From Amycolatopsis sp. CA-126428 (GTDB lineage: Bacteria; Actinomycetota; Actinomycetes; Mycobacteriales; Pseudonocardiaceae), in the NCBI RefSeq assembly GCF_002904335.1, contig NZ_PPHF01000010.1, positions 167,069 to 231,068 of the forward strand: a stretch of DNA of 64,000 bases, in the 5' to 3' direction. The position numbers and the translations under genes were made by a program. Shown here one piece after another: positions 9,002 through 17,790 of the stretch. The notes beneath the pieces are model-generated. The model had not been told where the DNA came from and made no database searches. It saw nothing but the letters and a program-made list of their open reading frames with translations. The stretch's first letter is position 1. Each line of letters begins with the position of its first letter.

Positions 9002-10600
9002 GTGAGCAAGCCCAATAAGCCCGTCGTCCTCATCGCGGAGAAGCTCGCCCCCTCCGTGCTGAGTGTCTTCGGTGACGAGGTGGAGGTCCGGCACGTCGAC
9101 GGCACGGACCGGTCCGCGCTGCTCGAGGCGGTGAAGAGCGCCGACGCGCTCCTGGTCCGCTCCGCCACCCAGGTGAACGCCGAGGTCTTCGCGGCCACCA
9201 CGCAGCTCAAGGTGGTCGCCCGCGCCGGCGTCGGCCTCGACAACGTCGAGGTGCCCGCCGCGACCGAGCGTGGGGTCCTGGTCGTCAACGCGCCGACGTC
9301 GAACATCGTCTCCGCCGCCGAGCACGCCGTCGCCCTGCTGCTGTCGGTCGCGCGCCGCGTCCCGGCCGCCGACCAGAGCCTCCGCGGCGGCGAGTGGAAG
9401 CGCAGCTCGTTCTCCGGCGTCGAGCTGCAGGGCAAGACCATCGGTGTTGTCGGCCTCGGCAAGATCGGGCAGCTGTTCGCCCAGCGTCTCGCTGCCTTCG
9501 ACACGAAGCTGATCGCCTACGACCCCTACGTCTCGGCCGCGCGCGCCGCGCAGCTGGGAATCGAGCTCGTCACCCTCGACGAGCTGCTGACCCGCGCCGA
9601 CGCCATCTCCATCCACCTGCCGAAGACGCCGGAGACCAAGGGCCTCATCGACGCCGAGGCGCTGAAGAAGACCAAACCGGGCGTCATCATCGTGAACGCC
9701 GCCCGCGGCGGGCTCATCGTCGAAGAGGACCTGGCCGACGCGCTGCGCTCGGGCCACGTGGGCGGCGCCGGTGTCGACGTCTTCGTCAGCGAGCCGACCA
9801 CGTCCAGCCCGCTGTTCGAGCTGGAGAACGTCGTCGTGACGCCGCACCTGGGCGCCTCCACGGCCGAGGCGCAGGACCGCGCGGGCACCGACGTCGCGAA
9901 GTCGGTGCTGCTGGCCCTGCGCGGCGACTTCGTGCCGGACGCGGTGAACGTCTCCGGCGGCGGGGCCGTCGGCGAGCACGTCCGCCCGTACCTGTCGCTG
10001 GTCCAGAAGCTCGGCCAGCTGCTGACGGCGCTCAACCCGACGTCGCCGACGTCGGTGACCGTGCAGGTCAAGGGCGAGATCTCCAACGAGGACACCGGCG
10101 TGCTGCAGCTCGCGGCGCTGCGCGGGGTGTTCACCGGCGTGGTCGAGGACCAGGTCACGTTCGTCAACGCGCCGCAGCTGGCGGAGAAGCTGGGCGTGCA
10201 GGTCGAGCTGGAGACCGAGCCGGAGAGCCCCAAGTTCCGCAGCCTGGTCACCGTCCGCGCGGTGCACGCCGACGGCGCGGTGCTGACCGTGTCCGGTTCG
10301 GTCACCGGCCTGGACGAGGTCGAGAAGCTGGTCGAGGTCAACGGCCGCGGGTTCGACCTGCGGGCCGAGGGCACCGTGCTGCTGGTCGAGTACCCGGACC
10401 GCCCGGGCGTGATGGGCCGGGTCGGCACGCTGCTGGGCGAGGCGGGCATCAACATCGAGGCCGCGCAGATCAGCCAGACCACCGACGGCTCGGACGCGGT
10501 GATGCTGCTGCGCGTCGATCGCCACGTTGACGCGCACCTGCTGGAGCCGATCGGGGCTTCGGTCGGGGCGCACACGATCCGTGCGGTGGACTTCAACTGA
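9002..10600 (+). CDS. serA: D-3-phosphoglycerate dehydrogenase
   Basis: A 532-aa NAD-dependent enzyme oxidising 3-phosphoglycerate in serine synthesis, of the long type with catalytic, ASB and C-terminal ACT domains. The NAD motif VGLGKIGQLFAQRL is near residue 150, the substrate Arg and catalytic His segments occur in ARGG and THLGAS-like positions (TPHLGASTAEAQ), and the ACT domain begins about residue 455 (VEYPDRPGVMGRVGTLLGEAGINIE). GTG 9002 is preceded by GGGAG. It is monocistronic, with a terminator immediately after. The ACT domain implies serine feedback, as known for this family. Confidence 0.97.
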   Translation: MSKPNKPVVLIAEKLAPSVLSVFGDEVEVRHVDGTDRSALLEAVKSADALLVRSATQVNAEVFAATTQLKVVARAGVGLDNVEVPAATERGVLVVNAPTSNIVSAAEHAVALLLSVARRVPAADQSLRGGEWKRSSFSGVELQGKTIGVVGLGKIGQLFAQRLAAFDTKLIAYDPYVSAARAAQLGIELVTLDELLTRADAISIHLPKTPETKGLIDAEALKKTKPGVIIVNAARGGLIVEEDLADALRSGHVGGAGVDVFVSEPTTSSPLFELENVVVTPHLGASTAEAQDRAGTDVAKSVLLALRGDFVPDAVNVSGGGAVGEHVRPYLSLVQKLGQLLTALNPTSPTSVTVQVKGEISNEDTGVLQLAALRGVFTGVVEDQVTFVNAPQLAEKLGVQVELETEPESPKFRSLVTVRAVHADGAVLTVSGSVTGLDEVEKLVEVNGRGFDLRAEGTVLLVEYPDRPGVMGRVGTLLGEAGINIEAAQISQTTDGSDAVMLLRVDRHVDAHLLEPIGASVGAHTIRAVDFN

Positions 10601-10611
10601 CGTAACCCTTT

Positions 10612-10645
10612 CGAAGGCCCCCTGTCACCCGGCAGGGGGCCTTCG
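10612..10645 (+). terminator. Terminator after serA
   Basis: A perfect 13-bp stem (CGAAGGCCCCCTG and its complement) with an eight-base loop begins 12 bases after the serA stop. Confidence 0.85.
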
Positions 10646-10830
10646 CGGGCAATCACATTCACGTAACGGAGTCCTTTGCCTACGTAAGTAGGTGTTTTGG
10701 GGCATTAGGTTCTCCCCGCGAGGTTGAACCACGCGTCGTCGAGGGCACGGCGCTGTGCCGCGCTTCACCGTCGGGGGTGTCAGGAGCGGCAGGCAGGTTC
10801 GGGTCCAGACCTCGAGTAAGGGGCCGACTC

Positions 10831-13800
10831 ATGAGCAGATCCCGCCTCCCCACGCGCGCCACGACGGCGGCCTTCGCCGTCGTTCTGGCGGCCGCGCTCG
10901 GGGCGCCGGTCGCGAGCGCCAGTCCTGAACGGGCACAGCCTGATCAAGCACAGGGCGCGCAGCTCGCGGAAGGCGTTGCACCCGCCAAGATCGACGACGC
11001 GAAGCTGCAGGGGAAGCTGTCGCCGCGCCTGGGGGCCGCGCAGGGCCGGGTCACCGCGTTCGTCGAGCTGGCCAAGAAGCCGGCCGTCGACGCGTTCACC
11101 GCCACGCAGCCGCAGGGCAAGGAGCAGGCCAAGCGGGCCGCTCGCGCCGCCAAGGCGGACACCGCCGCCGCCGTGGACTCCGTCCTCGGCCAGCTGCGTG
11201 CGGGCAACGCCCAGCCGCAGGTCGTCACCCAGACCGCCAACGCCGTTCCCGGCGTGGTCGTCACCGCCGACGCCGCGAAGCTGCGTGAGGTCGCGAAGCG
11301 GGCGGACGTCGTCGCGGTGCGCACGGTCGTGCCGAAGACCCGCACCAACGCCAGCGCCGAGCAGCTGACCAACACCCTCGCCGCCTGGCAGCAGACCGGC
11401 AAGTTCGGCGACGGCGTCCGCGTCGGCGTCATCGACGACGGCATCGACTACACCCACGCCGACTTCGGCGGCCCCGGCACGCAGGCCGCCTACAAGGGTG
11501 TCGACAGCACCAAGCCGACCCCGCTCTTCCCGAGCGCCAAGGTCGTCGGCGGCACCGACCTCGTCGGCAACGACTACGACGCCGCGACGGCCGGCAAGAC
11601 CACCCCGAAGCCGGACCCGAACCCGCTCGCCTGCGGTGAGCACGGCACGCACGTCGCCGGCACCATCGGCGGCTTCGGCGTCACCGCCGACGGCAAGACC
11701 TTCAAGGGCGACTACAAGAAGCTGGACGCCAAGAAGGTCGACGCGATGCAGATCGGCCCGGGCACGGCGCCGAAGTCGCTGCTCTACGCGATCAAGGTGT
11801 TCGGCTGCACGGGCTCGACGAACGTCACCTCGCAGGCCTTGGACTGGGCGCTGGACCCGGACGGCGACGGCGACTTCACCGACCACCTCGACATCGTCAA
11901 CCTCTCGCTCGGCTCCGACTTCGGCGCGCCGGACGACCCGGACTCGCTGTTCGTGCGCAAGCTCGTCGCGAACAACGTGCTACCGGTGATCTCCGCGGGC
12001 AACGGCGGCGACATCAACGACATCGCCGGCTCCCCGGGCAACACCCCCGAGGCGCTCACCGTCGCCAGCACGCGTGACGCGGGCATCCTGCGTGACGCCG
12101 CCGAAGTCAAGGCGCCCGCGACCGCGGCGGGCCAGAAGACCGGGCAGTACAGCCAGAACTACGCCGGCTACGACACCCTGGACCTGACGGCGCCGGTCGT
12201 CGCCCTTTCGGCGGCGAACGCGGCCGGTTGCGCGCCGTACTCCGCCGAGGACAAGGCGAAGGCGGCCGGCAAGTTCGTCTTCCTGGAGTGGGACGACAAC
12301 GACTCGACCCGCGCCTGCGGTTCGGCGGCGCGGGCCAACAACGCGCAGGCCGCCGGGGCGAAGGGCGCACTGCTTTCGTCCACGTTGGAGCACTTCAGCG
12401 CGGGTATCGCGGGCAACGCGGCGATCCCGATGTTCCAGTTCACCGGGTCCGCGACGAAGACGCTGCGCGCGGCGCTCACCGCGGGCACGCTGCAGGTCCG
12501 GCTCTTCGGCACCGGCCGCGCCTCGATCCAGACCTACGACAAGACGATCGTGGACACCCCGAGCTCGTTCACCTCGCGCGGCACCCGCGGCCCGGCGCTC
12601 AAGCCGGACCTCGCCGCGCCGGGTGACACGATCACCTCGGCGTTCCGCGGCAGCGGCAACGGCCGGACCGTGCTCTCGGGCACGTCGATGGCCGCCCCGC
12701 ACACCGCCGGCATCACCGCGCTCGTCCGCCAGTCGCACCCCGACTGGTCGGTCGAGGAGGTCAAGGCGTCCGTCATCGACACCGCCGGCCACGACGTCGG
12801 CGACGGCGCGGGCCACACCTACGCGCCGCAGCGCGTCGGCAGCGGCCGGATCGACGCCAAGGCGGCGCTGGACAACCAGGTGCTCGCCTACGTCGTCGAC
12901 GACCCGGGCGCGGTCAGCGTCAGCTTCGGCACCGTCGAGGCGTCCGGTCCGGTGACGCTGTCGAAGACGATCAAGCTCGTCAACAAGGGTGTCACGCCCG
13001 CCGAGTACTCCGTGGCCTACCAGGCGGTCAACGCGCTGCCGGGCGTGGAGTACACAGTGGACAAGCCGTCGGTGAAGCTGACCCCGCGCGGCACCGCCAA
13101 GGTCAAGGTGACGCTGAAGATCGCCGACCCGAAGGCGCTGCGCAAGGTCATGGACCCGACCATGGCGGCCACCCAGGCCGGCCTGGCCCGGCAGTTCGTC
13201 GCGGACGCCTCCGGGCGCGTCGCCTTCACGCCCACCAGCGGGGCCACCGTGCCGCTGCGGGTGTCGGTCTACTCCGCACCGAAGCCGGTTTCGACGATTT
13301 CGACGCCGCCGTCGGTGAAGTTCGCGCCCGACGCCACCCAGGCCGTGCTGAACCTGACCGGCAAGGGCGTCGACCAGGGCGCCGGCGCGCAGAAGTACCG
13401 CTCGCTGATCAGCGTGCTCGAGCTGCAGGCGGAGTCCCCGCAGCTGCCCGAGTGCGACGCGGACGTGGTCACCGACTGCACGCTGAACAAGACGGCCAAG
13501 GGCGGCGACCTCCGCTACATCGGCGCGGCTTCGACCGCTCCGCTGGCGAAGGCCCAGGGCGAGCCGGAGAACGCGATCCTCGCGTTCGGCCTGTCCACCT
13601 GGGGTGACTGGGCGAACATCGGCAGCAACACCTCGCCGTTCGTCGACATCGACACGACCGGGGACGGGCAGCCGGACTTCGAGACCTACGTGACCAAGGC
13701 GACGTCGACCGACGTGCTCCTGGCCACCACGGTCGCGCTGACCCCGGGCTTCCCGACCGTCGACGTCCAGGCGGTCAACGGCCAGCTCGGCGACGTCGAC

Positions 13801-14223
13801 ACCAACGTGTTCGACACGAACGTGCTCACGCTGCCGGTTTCACTGGCCGCGCTGGGCATCGACGCGAACGCCGACAGCCACCGCATCTCCTACACGGTGG
13901 GTGTGAGCGGTTTCTACGTCGCGCCGGGCACGACGAACGGGCTGATCGACTACGTCGGCACGCCGCTTTCGTTCGACGCGCTCGCGCCGGGCTACGCGGT
14001 CCAGGGTGGCGGCGACGCCGCGCTGGGCTACGTCGCGAAGCCGGGGACGGCGCTGGTCGTCACGCGGAACGCGGCGTCGGCCGCGGCCGACAACGCGCTC
14101 GGGCTGCTGGCCATCGAGCACCACAACGCCGCGGGCAATCGGGCCAACGTGGTCAAGGTGGACGCGACGCAGGGCGCCCGGCCGGGGAACGAGCGTCAGC
14201 CGATCGGGGCTGGTCGCCGCTAG
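10831..14223 (+). CDS. Large secreted subtilisin-like (S8) serine protease
   Basis: A 1130-aa exported protease. A signal peptide (about residues 1-33: basic SRSRLPTRATT, then a hydrophobic run ending ASA) is followed by an I9-like propeptide region. The S8 triad is visible as D202 in VIDDGIDYTH, H271 in EHGTHVAGT and S619 in SGTSMAAPHTAG. The unusually long gap between His and Ser holds a protease-associated (PA) insert around residues 445-560. About 480 residues follow the catalytic domain, rich in beta-strand. ATG 10831 has AAGGGG upstream and gives a proper signal peptide, unlike the upstream in-frame start. The upstream region includes the palindrome CCTACGTAAGTAGG at 10679-10692. Confidence 0.93.
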   Translation: MSRSRLPTRATTAAFAVVLAAALGAPVASASPERAQPDQAQGAQLAEGVAPAKIDDAKLQGKLSPRLGAAQGRVTAFVELAKKPAVDAFTATQPQGKEQAKRAARAAKADTAAAVDSVLGQLRAGNAQPQVVTQTANAVPGVVVTADAAKLREVAKRADVVAVRTVVPKTRTNASAEQLTNTLAAWQQTGKFGDGVRVGVIDDGIDYTHADFGGPGTQAAYKGVDSTKPTPLFPSAKVVGGTDLVGNDYDAATAGKTTPKPDPNPLACGEHGTHVAGTIGGFGVTADGKTFKGDYKKLDAKKVDAMQIGPGTAPKSLLYAIKVFGCTGSTNVTSQALDWALDPDGDGDFTDHLDIVNLSLGSDFGAPDDPDSLFVRKLVANNVLPVISAGNGGDINDIAGSPGNTPEALTVASTRDAGILRDAAEVKAPATAAGQKTGQYSQNYAGYDTLDLTAPVVALSAANAAGCAPYSAEDKAKAAGKFVFLEWDDNDSTRACGSAARANNAQAAGAKGALLSSTLEHFSAGIAGNAAIPMFQFTGSATKTLRAALTAGTLQVRLFGTGRASIQTYDKTIVDTPSSFTSRGTRGPALKPDLAAPGDTITSAFRGSGNGRTVLSGTSMAAPHTAGITALVRQSHPDWSVEEVKASVIDTAGHDVGDGAGHTYAPQRVGSGRIDAKAALDNQVLAYVVDDPGAVSVSFGTVEASGPVTLSKTIKLVNKGVTPAEYSVAYQAVNALPGVEYTVDKPSVKLTPRGTAKVKVTLKIADPKALRKVMDPTMAATQAGLARQFVADASGRVAFTPTSGATVPLRVSVYSAPKPVSTISTPPSVKFAPDATQAVLNLTGKGVDQGAGAQKYRSLISVLELQAESPQLPECDADVVTDCTLNKTAKGGDLRYIGAASTAPLAKAQGEPENAILAFGLSTWGDWANIGSNTSPFVDIDTTGDGQPDFETYVTKATSTDVLLATTVALTPGFPTVDVQAVNGQLGDVDTNVFDTNVLTLPVSLAALGIDANADSHRISYTVGVSGFYVAPGTTNGLIDYVGTPLSFDALAPGYAVQGGGDAALGYVAKPGTALVVTRNAASAAADNALGLLAIEHHNAAGNRANVVKVDATQGARPGNERQPIGAGRR

Positions 14224-14252
14224 GGCCCGACAAGATCGATTCCTGCAGGACC

Positions 14253-14290
14253 AGGGGCGTCTCCGGCGGATTTCCGCCGGGGGCGCCCCT
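14253..14290 (+). terminator. Terminator after the subtilisin gene
   Basis: A 17-bp stem with two G-T wobbles and a four-base loop (core CCGGCGG-ATTT-CCGCCGG) starts about 30 bases after the stop. Confidence 0.75.
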
Positions 14291-14451
14291 CTGTTGTTCA
14301 CCCGATTGGGTGTCTCACCCTGCGGGAGGATGCGGCATAAGGGTGGTGCGGCTACGGCGGTTTGTCTACGGCCGGTAACCTTCCGGCTGCTGGCGTTTTG
14401 TTGCGGTGGGCCATCGGTGCGGCCGGTGGTCCGGTCGACGGAGGTGTGTGG

Positions 14452-15489
14452 ATGCGGCTCGCGGTGATCCCAGGAGACGGGATCGGGCCCGAGGTGGTCT
14501 CCGAGGCGCTGAAGGTGCTCGGCGAGGTAGTACCGACGGCGGAGATCACGAACTACGACCTCGGCGCCGCGCGATGGCACTCGACGGGCGAGCTGCTCCC
14601 GGAATCGGTCCTCGGCGAGCTCCGTCAGCACGACGCGATCCTGCTGGGCGCGGTCGGCGACCCGTCGGTGCCGAGCGGAATCCTGGAGCGCGGCCTGCTG
14701 CTGCGCCTGCGGTTCGAAATGGACCACCACGTCAACCTGCGCCCGGCGCGGCTGTACCCGGGTGTCCGGGGACCGCTGGCCGACGCGGGCGACGTCGACA
14801 TGGTCGTCGTGCGCGAAGGCACCGAAGGCCCGTACGCGGGCACCGGCGGCCTGATCCGCAAGGACACCGAGCACGAGATCGCGACGGAGGTCAGCGTCAA
14901 CACGGCGTTCGGCGTCCGGCGCGTGGTCGCCGACGCGTTCAACCGCGCCGAGGCCCGGCCGCGCAAGCACCTGACGCTCGTGCACAAGACCAACGTGCTC
15001 TCGTTCGCCGGGTCGCTCTGGTCGCGGATCGTCGAAGAGGTTTCGCTGGAGCACCCGGAGGTGACGGTCGCGTACTCCCATGTGGACGCGGCGACCATCC
15101 ACCTGGTGACGGACCCGTCCCGGTTCGACGTGATCGTCACGGACAACCTGTTCGGCGACATCATCACCGACCTCGCGGCCGCGGTGACCGGCGGCATCGG
15201 CCTGGCGGCCAGCGGCAACCTGGACATGACCCGCCGCAACCCGAGCATGTTCGAGCCGGTCCACGGTTCGGCGCCGGACATCGCGGGCCAGGGGCTGGCC
15301 GACCCGACGGCGGCGGTGCTCTCGGTGGCGCTGCTGCTGGACCACCTCGGGCAGAAGGAATCCGCACGGCGGATCGAGGCTTCGGTGGCGTTCGACCTGG
15401 CCACGCGGGACCAGGCTTCACCGGGGGCCACGCAGGCCATCGGTGACCGGCTGGCGGCGCTGGTTTCGTCGAACGTGCGTACTGCTTGA
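14452..15489 (+). CDS. leuB: 3-Isopropylmalate dehydrogenase
   Basis: A 345-aa NAD-dependent decarboxylating dehydrogenase of leucine synthesis. It shows the family start [15 protein letters not shown], the substrate loop [24 protein letters not shown], the Mg-binding Asp residues in [13 protein letters not shown], and the C-terminal [18 protein letters not shown]. The slightly short length is usual for actinobacterial LeuB. GGAGG precedes ATG 14452. It is transcribed alone here, bounded by terminators on both sides. Confidence 0.96.
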   Translation: MRLAVIPGDGIGPEVVSEALKVLGEVVPTAEITNYDLGAARWHSTGELLPESVLGELRQHDAILLGAVGDPSVPSGILERGLLLRLRFEMDHHVNLRPARLYPGVRGPLADAGDVDMVVVREGTEGPYAGTGGLIRKDTEHEIATEVSVNTAFGVRRVVADAFNRAEARPRKHLTLVHKTNVLSFAGSLWSRIVEEVSLEHPEVTVAYSHVDAATIHLVTDPSRFDVIVTDNLFGDIITDLAAAVTGGIGLAASGNLDMTRRNPSMFEPVHGSAPDIAGQGLADPTAAVLSVALLLDHLGQKESARRIEASVAFDLATRDQASPGATQAIGDRLAALVSSNVRTA

Positions 15490-15500
15490 TTTTTCGGGGA

Positions 15501-15535
15501 AGCCCTGCACCTGTTGGCTGGGTGCGGGGCTTTTT
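15501..15535 (+). terminator. Intrinsic terminator after leuB
   Basis: An 11-bp stem (AGCCCTGCACC pairing with GGTGCGGGGCT, one G-T wobble) with a nine-base loop is followed by five T residues. Confidence 0.85.
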
Positions 15536-15545
15536 CGTGTCCGTT

Positions 15546-15734
15546 GGCGGCTTGTCGCCGGGCTTGTCGCCGGGCTTGTCGACTGGCTCGTTGGCGGCTT
15601 GTCGCCGGGCTGGTCCATCGGCTTGTCGGCGGCTCGTCGACGGCTTGCTGCCCGGCTGGTCCACCGGCTTGTCGACGGCTTGCCTCCCGGCTGGTCCACC
15701 GGCTCGTCGAAGGCTTGTCGCCCGACTTGTCCAC
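15546..15734. repeat. Degenerate 11-12 bp tandem repeat
   Basis: About 16 head-to-tail units of 11-12 bp fit GGCTTGTCGCCG or GGCTGGTCCACC, partly ordered into 35-36 bp superunits (GGCTGGTCCACC, then GGCTTGTCGAC, then GGCTTGC-type). Both strands are open because of the composition, but neither reading has a ribosome site or family signature, so I treat it as non-coding. It lies directly after the leuB terminator. The 665-base gap 15490-16154 otherwise holds the promoter-like site at 15787 and the cimA attenuator. Confidence 0.75.
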
Positions 15735-15786
15735 AGCGCTCCCGGGATGTGGAGAAGTGAGCGGTCGAGCGGCTTTTCGGGCGGTT

Positions 15787-15809
15787 CCGTCGGTGGGGGC
15801 CGATAGACT
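15787..15809 (+). promoter_or_regulatory. PafBC-type (RecA-independent damage) promoter-like site
   Basis: CCGTCGGTG, eight bases, TAGACT. The published mycobacterial consensus is TTGTCRGTG-N8-TANNNT; this matches seven of the nine upstream bases with exact spacing. No clear gene starts just downstream. The next transcription unit is the cimA attenuator about 200 bases on. The core GGGGCCGATAGACTGG recurs at two other places in the window. Confidence 0.4.
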
Positions 15810-15981
15810 GGACCGGGGTCAGCCCCCAGGGTGCGGTGGGGTATGTCTGGGGCCTGATGGGGTCGTCAAGCCGCGGCGGGGGCGAAGTCGCGGTAGTGGG
15901 CGCCGATGCTGGGCATCGAGGTCAGGAAGCCCGAAAAGGCAAGCGCGAGTTTCCCGAATGGTGGGAGCTTGGCCCAGCTTC

Positions 15982-16011
15982 TGGACGTGGCCGCGAGCGC
16001 TGTGGCATGAT
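15982..16011 (+). promoter_or_regulatory. Promoter of the cimA leader transcript
   Basis: A -35-like TGGACG (15982-15987), an 18-base spacer and a -10-like CATGAT (16006-16011) precede the leader GTG by six bases. This suggests that transcription starts at or near the first base of the leader peptide, giving a leaderless message. Confidence 0.45.
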
Positions 16012-16017
16012 GCGACC

Positions 16018-16062
16018 GTGACCAGCTTCGCGATCATTATCGACGAGCGCGCCGGACGATAG
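16018..16062 (+). CDS. Isoleucine leader peptide of the cimA attenuator
   Basis: A 14-codon open frame, GTG to TAG, encoding MTSFAIIIDERAGR. Three consecutive isoleucine codons (ATC ATT ATC) sit immediately before the left arm of a hairpin, and an intrinsic terminator follows 25 bases after the stop. This is the classical layout of ribosome-mediated attenuation, here sensing charged tRNA-Ile before a gene of isoleucine synthesis. No ribosome site is present, which fits leaderless translation from the promoter at 15982-16011. Confidence 0.7.
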   Translation: MTSFAIIIDERAGR

Positions 16063-16116
16063 CTCCACAAGAGCCCCCGGCGCGCAACCTCTCGCACCCA
16101 TGCGGGAGGTTTTTTT
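16047..16116 (+). promoter_or_regulatory. cimA transcription attenuator (pause hairpin and terminator)
   Basis: Two hairpins follow the leader. The first pairs GCGCGCCGG (16047-16055) with CCGGCGCGC (16077-16085), nine perfect base pairs, its left arm inside the leader reading frame. The second is an intrinsic terminator with a nine-pair stem (CCTCTCGCA, 16088-16096, one wobble), loop CCCA and seven T residues (16110-16116). A ribosome stalled on the Ile codons would disturb the first hairpin. I could not define the competing antiterminator helix by eye. Confidence 0.7.
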
Positions 16117-16154
16117 GTTGCCTTGAAACGCCAGGAAGACGCTAGGAGAAGACC

Positions 16155-17759
16155 GTGACCCGCAAGGAGCCCGCCGATACCCCGCTCGGCGACGCCTTCC
16201 ACCTCTACGACACCACCCTGCGCGACGGTGCGCAGCGAGAGGGCATCTCCTACTCCGTCCAGGACAAGCTCGCCGTCGCGCGGCTGCTGGACGAGCTCGG
16301 GGTCGGGTTCATCGAAGGCGGCTGGCCCGGCGCGCTTCCCAAGGACACCGAATTCTTCGCCCGCGCCGCGAAAGGCGAACTGAAGCTCCGCCACGCCGCG
16401 CTCGTCGCCTTCGGGGCGACCCGCAAGGCCGGCACCACCGCCGACGCCGATCCGCAGGTGCGGGCCCTGCTCGACAGCGAAGCGCCGGTCATCACCCTCG
16501 TCGCCAAGTCCGACCTCCGCCACATCGAACGCGCCCTGCGCGTCGACGTCGACGAGGCCTGCGCGATGGTCGAAGACACCGTCGAGTTCCTCACGAAAGA
16601 AGGCCGGCGGGTCTTCCTCGACGCCGAGCACTTCTTCGACGGCTACGCGCATTCCCCCGAGACCTCGCTCCGGGTCCTCGACGCCGCCGCCCACGCGGGT
16701 GCCGATGTCCTCGTGCTCTGCGACACCAACGGCGGCCAGCTTCCGCTCGGGCTCGCCGAGACCGTGCGGACGATCAAGGAAAAGACCGGGTTCCGGCTCG
16801 GGATCCACTGTCAGGACGACACTTCCTGCGCCGTGGCGAACTCCGTCGCCGCGGTGCAGGCCGGCGTGACGCACGTCCAGTGCACCGCCAACGGTTACGG
16901 GGAGCGGGCCGGCAACGCCGACCTCTTCGCCGTGACGGGAAACCTGGTGACCAAGCTCGGCATGGAGGTCCTCCCGACCGGAGGTGCCGCCGAGCTCACC
17001 CGGGTCTCCCATGCCCTTGCCGAAATCGCCAACCTCGCCCCCTACACCCACCAGGCTTACGTAGGGGCGTCGGCTTTCGCCCACAAGGCGGGACTGCACG
17101 CGAGCGCGATCAAGGTGGATCCGTTGCTGTACAACCACATCGATCCGTCTTCCGTCGGCAACGACATGCGGGTACTGGTCACCGAGATGGCCGGCAGGGC
17201 CAGCCTCGAGCTCAAGGGACGTGAGCTCGGGGTCGACCTTGCCGGCCGGCCCGAAGCGCTGACGAGCGCGATCACCAAGGTCAAGCGGCTCGAAGCGGAA
17301 GGCTGGTCCTTCGAGGCCGCCGACGCCTCCCTGGAGCTCTTGCTCCGCCAGGAGGCCGACGTCCCGGCGCAAGCGCCGTTCGCGCTCGAGTCCTACCGGG
17401 TGGTCCTCGACCACCGCCCGGACGGCGAGGTCATGGCCGAAGCCACCGTCAAGGTGCACGTCGGCGGGCAACGCGTCATCGCCACCGCCGAGGGCATCGG
17501 GCCGGTGCACGCACTCGACGCGGCCCTGCGGAAGGCGCTGTCGCCGCACCTGTCCTGGTTGGACAGTGTGGAGCTGGCCGACTACAAGGTGCGCATCCTC
17601 CAGGGCCACCCCGGCACCGACGCGGTGACGCGGGTGCTGGTCGAGAGCACCGACGGCGAGCGCGAGTGGACCACCGTGGGCGTGCACGGCAACATCGTCG
17701 AGGCCAGCTGGCTGGCGCTGTGCGACGCCCTCGTCCACAAGAGCACCACCGTCAGCTGA
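16155..17759 (+). CDS. cimA: (R)-Citramalate synthase
   Basis: A 534-aa enzyme of the alpha-IPM synthase/homocitrate synthase family, condensing acetyl-CoA with pyruvate to citramalate and so feeding 2-ketobutyrate to isoleucine synthesis without threonine. The TIM barrel starts with HLYDTTLRDGAQREGIS, the metal-binding region appears as IHCQDDTSCAVANSVAAVQAG and QCTANGYGERAGNADLF, and a C-terminal LeuA-type dimerisation/regulatory domain spans about residues 415-530. GTG 16155 has GGAG upstream. The Ile-rich attenuator before the gene supports CimA over 2-isopropylmalate synthase. It would supply IlvB and IlvC substrates. Confidence 0.93.
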   Translation: MTRKEPADTPLGDAFHLYDTTLRDGAQREGISYSVQDKLAVARLLDELGVGFIEGGWPGALPKDTEFFARAAKGELKLRHAALVAFGATRKAGTTADADPQVRALLDSEAPVITLVAKSDLRHIERALRVDVDEACAMVEDTVEFLTKEGRRVFLDAEHFFDGYAHSPETSLRVLDAAAHAGADVLVLCDTNGGQLPLGLAETVRTIKEKTGFRLGIHCQDDTSCAVANSVAAVQAGVTHVQCTANGYGERAGNADLFAVTGNLVTKLGMEVLPTGGAAELTRVSHALAEIANLAPYTHQAYVGASAFAHKAGLHASAIKVDPLLYNHIDPSSVGNDMRVLVTEMAGRASLELKGRELGVDLAGRPEALTSAITKVKRLEAEGWSFEAADASLELLLRQEADVPAQAPFALESYRVVLDHRPDGEVMAEATVKVHVGGQRVIATAEGIGPVHALDAALRKALSPHLSWLDSVELADYKVRILQGHPGTDAVTRVLVESTDGEREWTTVGVHGNIVEASWLALCDALVHKSTTVS

Positions 17760-17778
17760 GCCGAGGGTGGGGCGCACG

Positions 17779-17784
17779 TAGACT
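17779..17784 (+). promoter_or_regulatory. -10 box of a leaderless FAH-family gene
   Basis: TAGACT ends six bases before the GTG start at 17791, with no ribosome site between, so the message is probably leaderless. The -35 region is weak. Confidence 0.5.
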
Positions 17785-17790
17785 GGCTGC

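Noticed and set aside
15164..15806. Open frames on both strands across the 11-12 bp repeat array
   Set aside because: Openness follows from the repeat composition; no start signal or conserved domain is visible.
15866..16008. Minus-strand coding-like piece reading about LPPFGKLALAFSGFL and MPSIGAHYRDFAPAAA before a stop
   Set aside because: It has coding-like composition but no start codon with a ribosome site, overlaps the cimA promoter, and I cannot place it in a family. It could be a gene-end relic; a translated search would decide.
16155..17759. 2-Isopropylmalate synthase (leuA) as an alternative for cimA
   Set aside because: The N-terminal motif, length and the Ile-specific attenuator fit citramalate synthase better.
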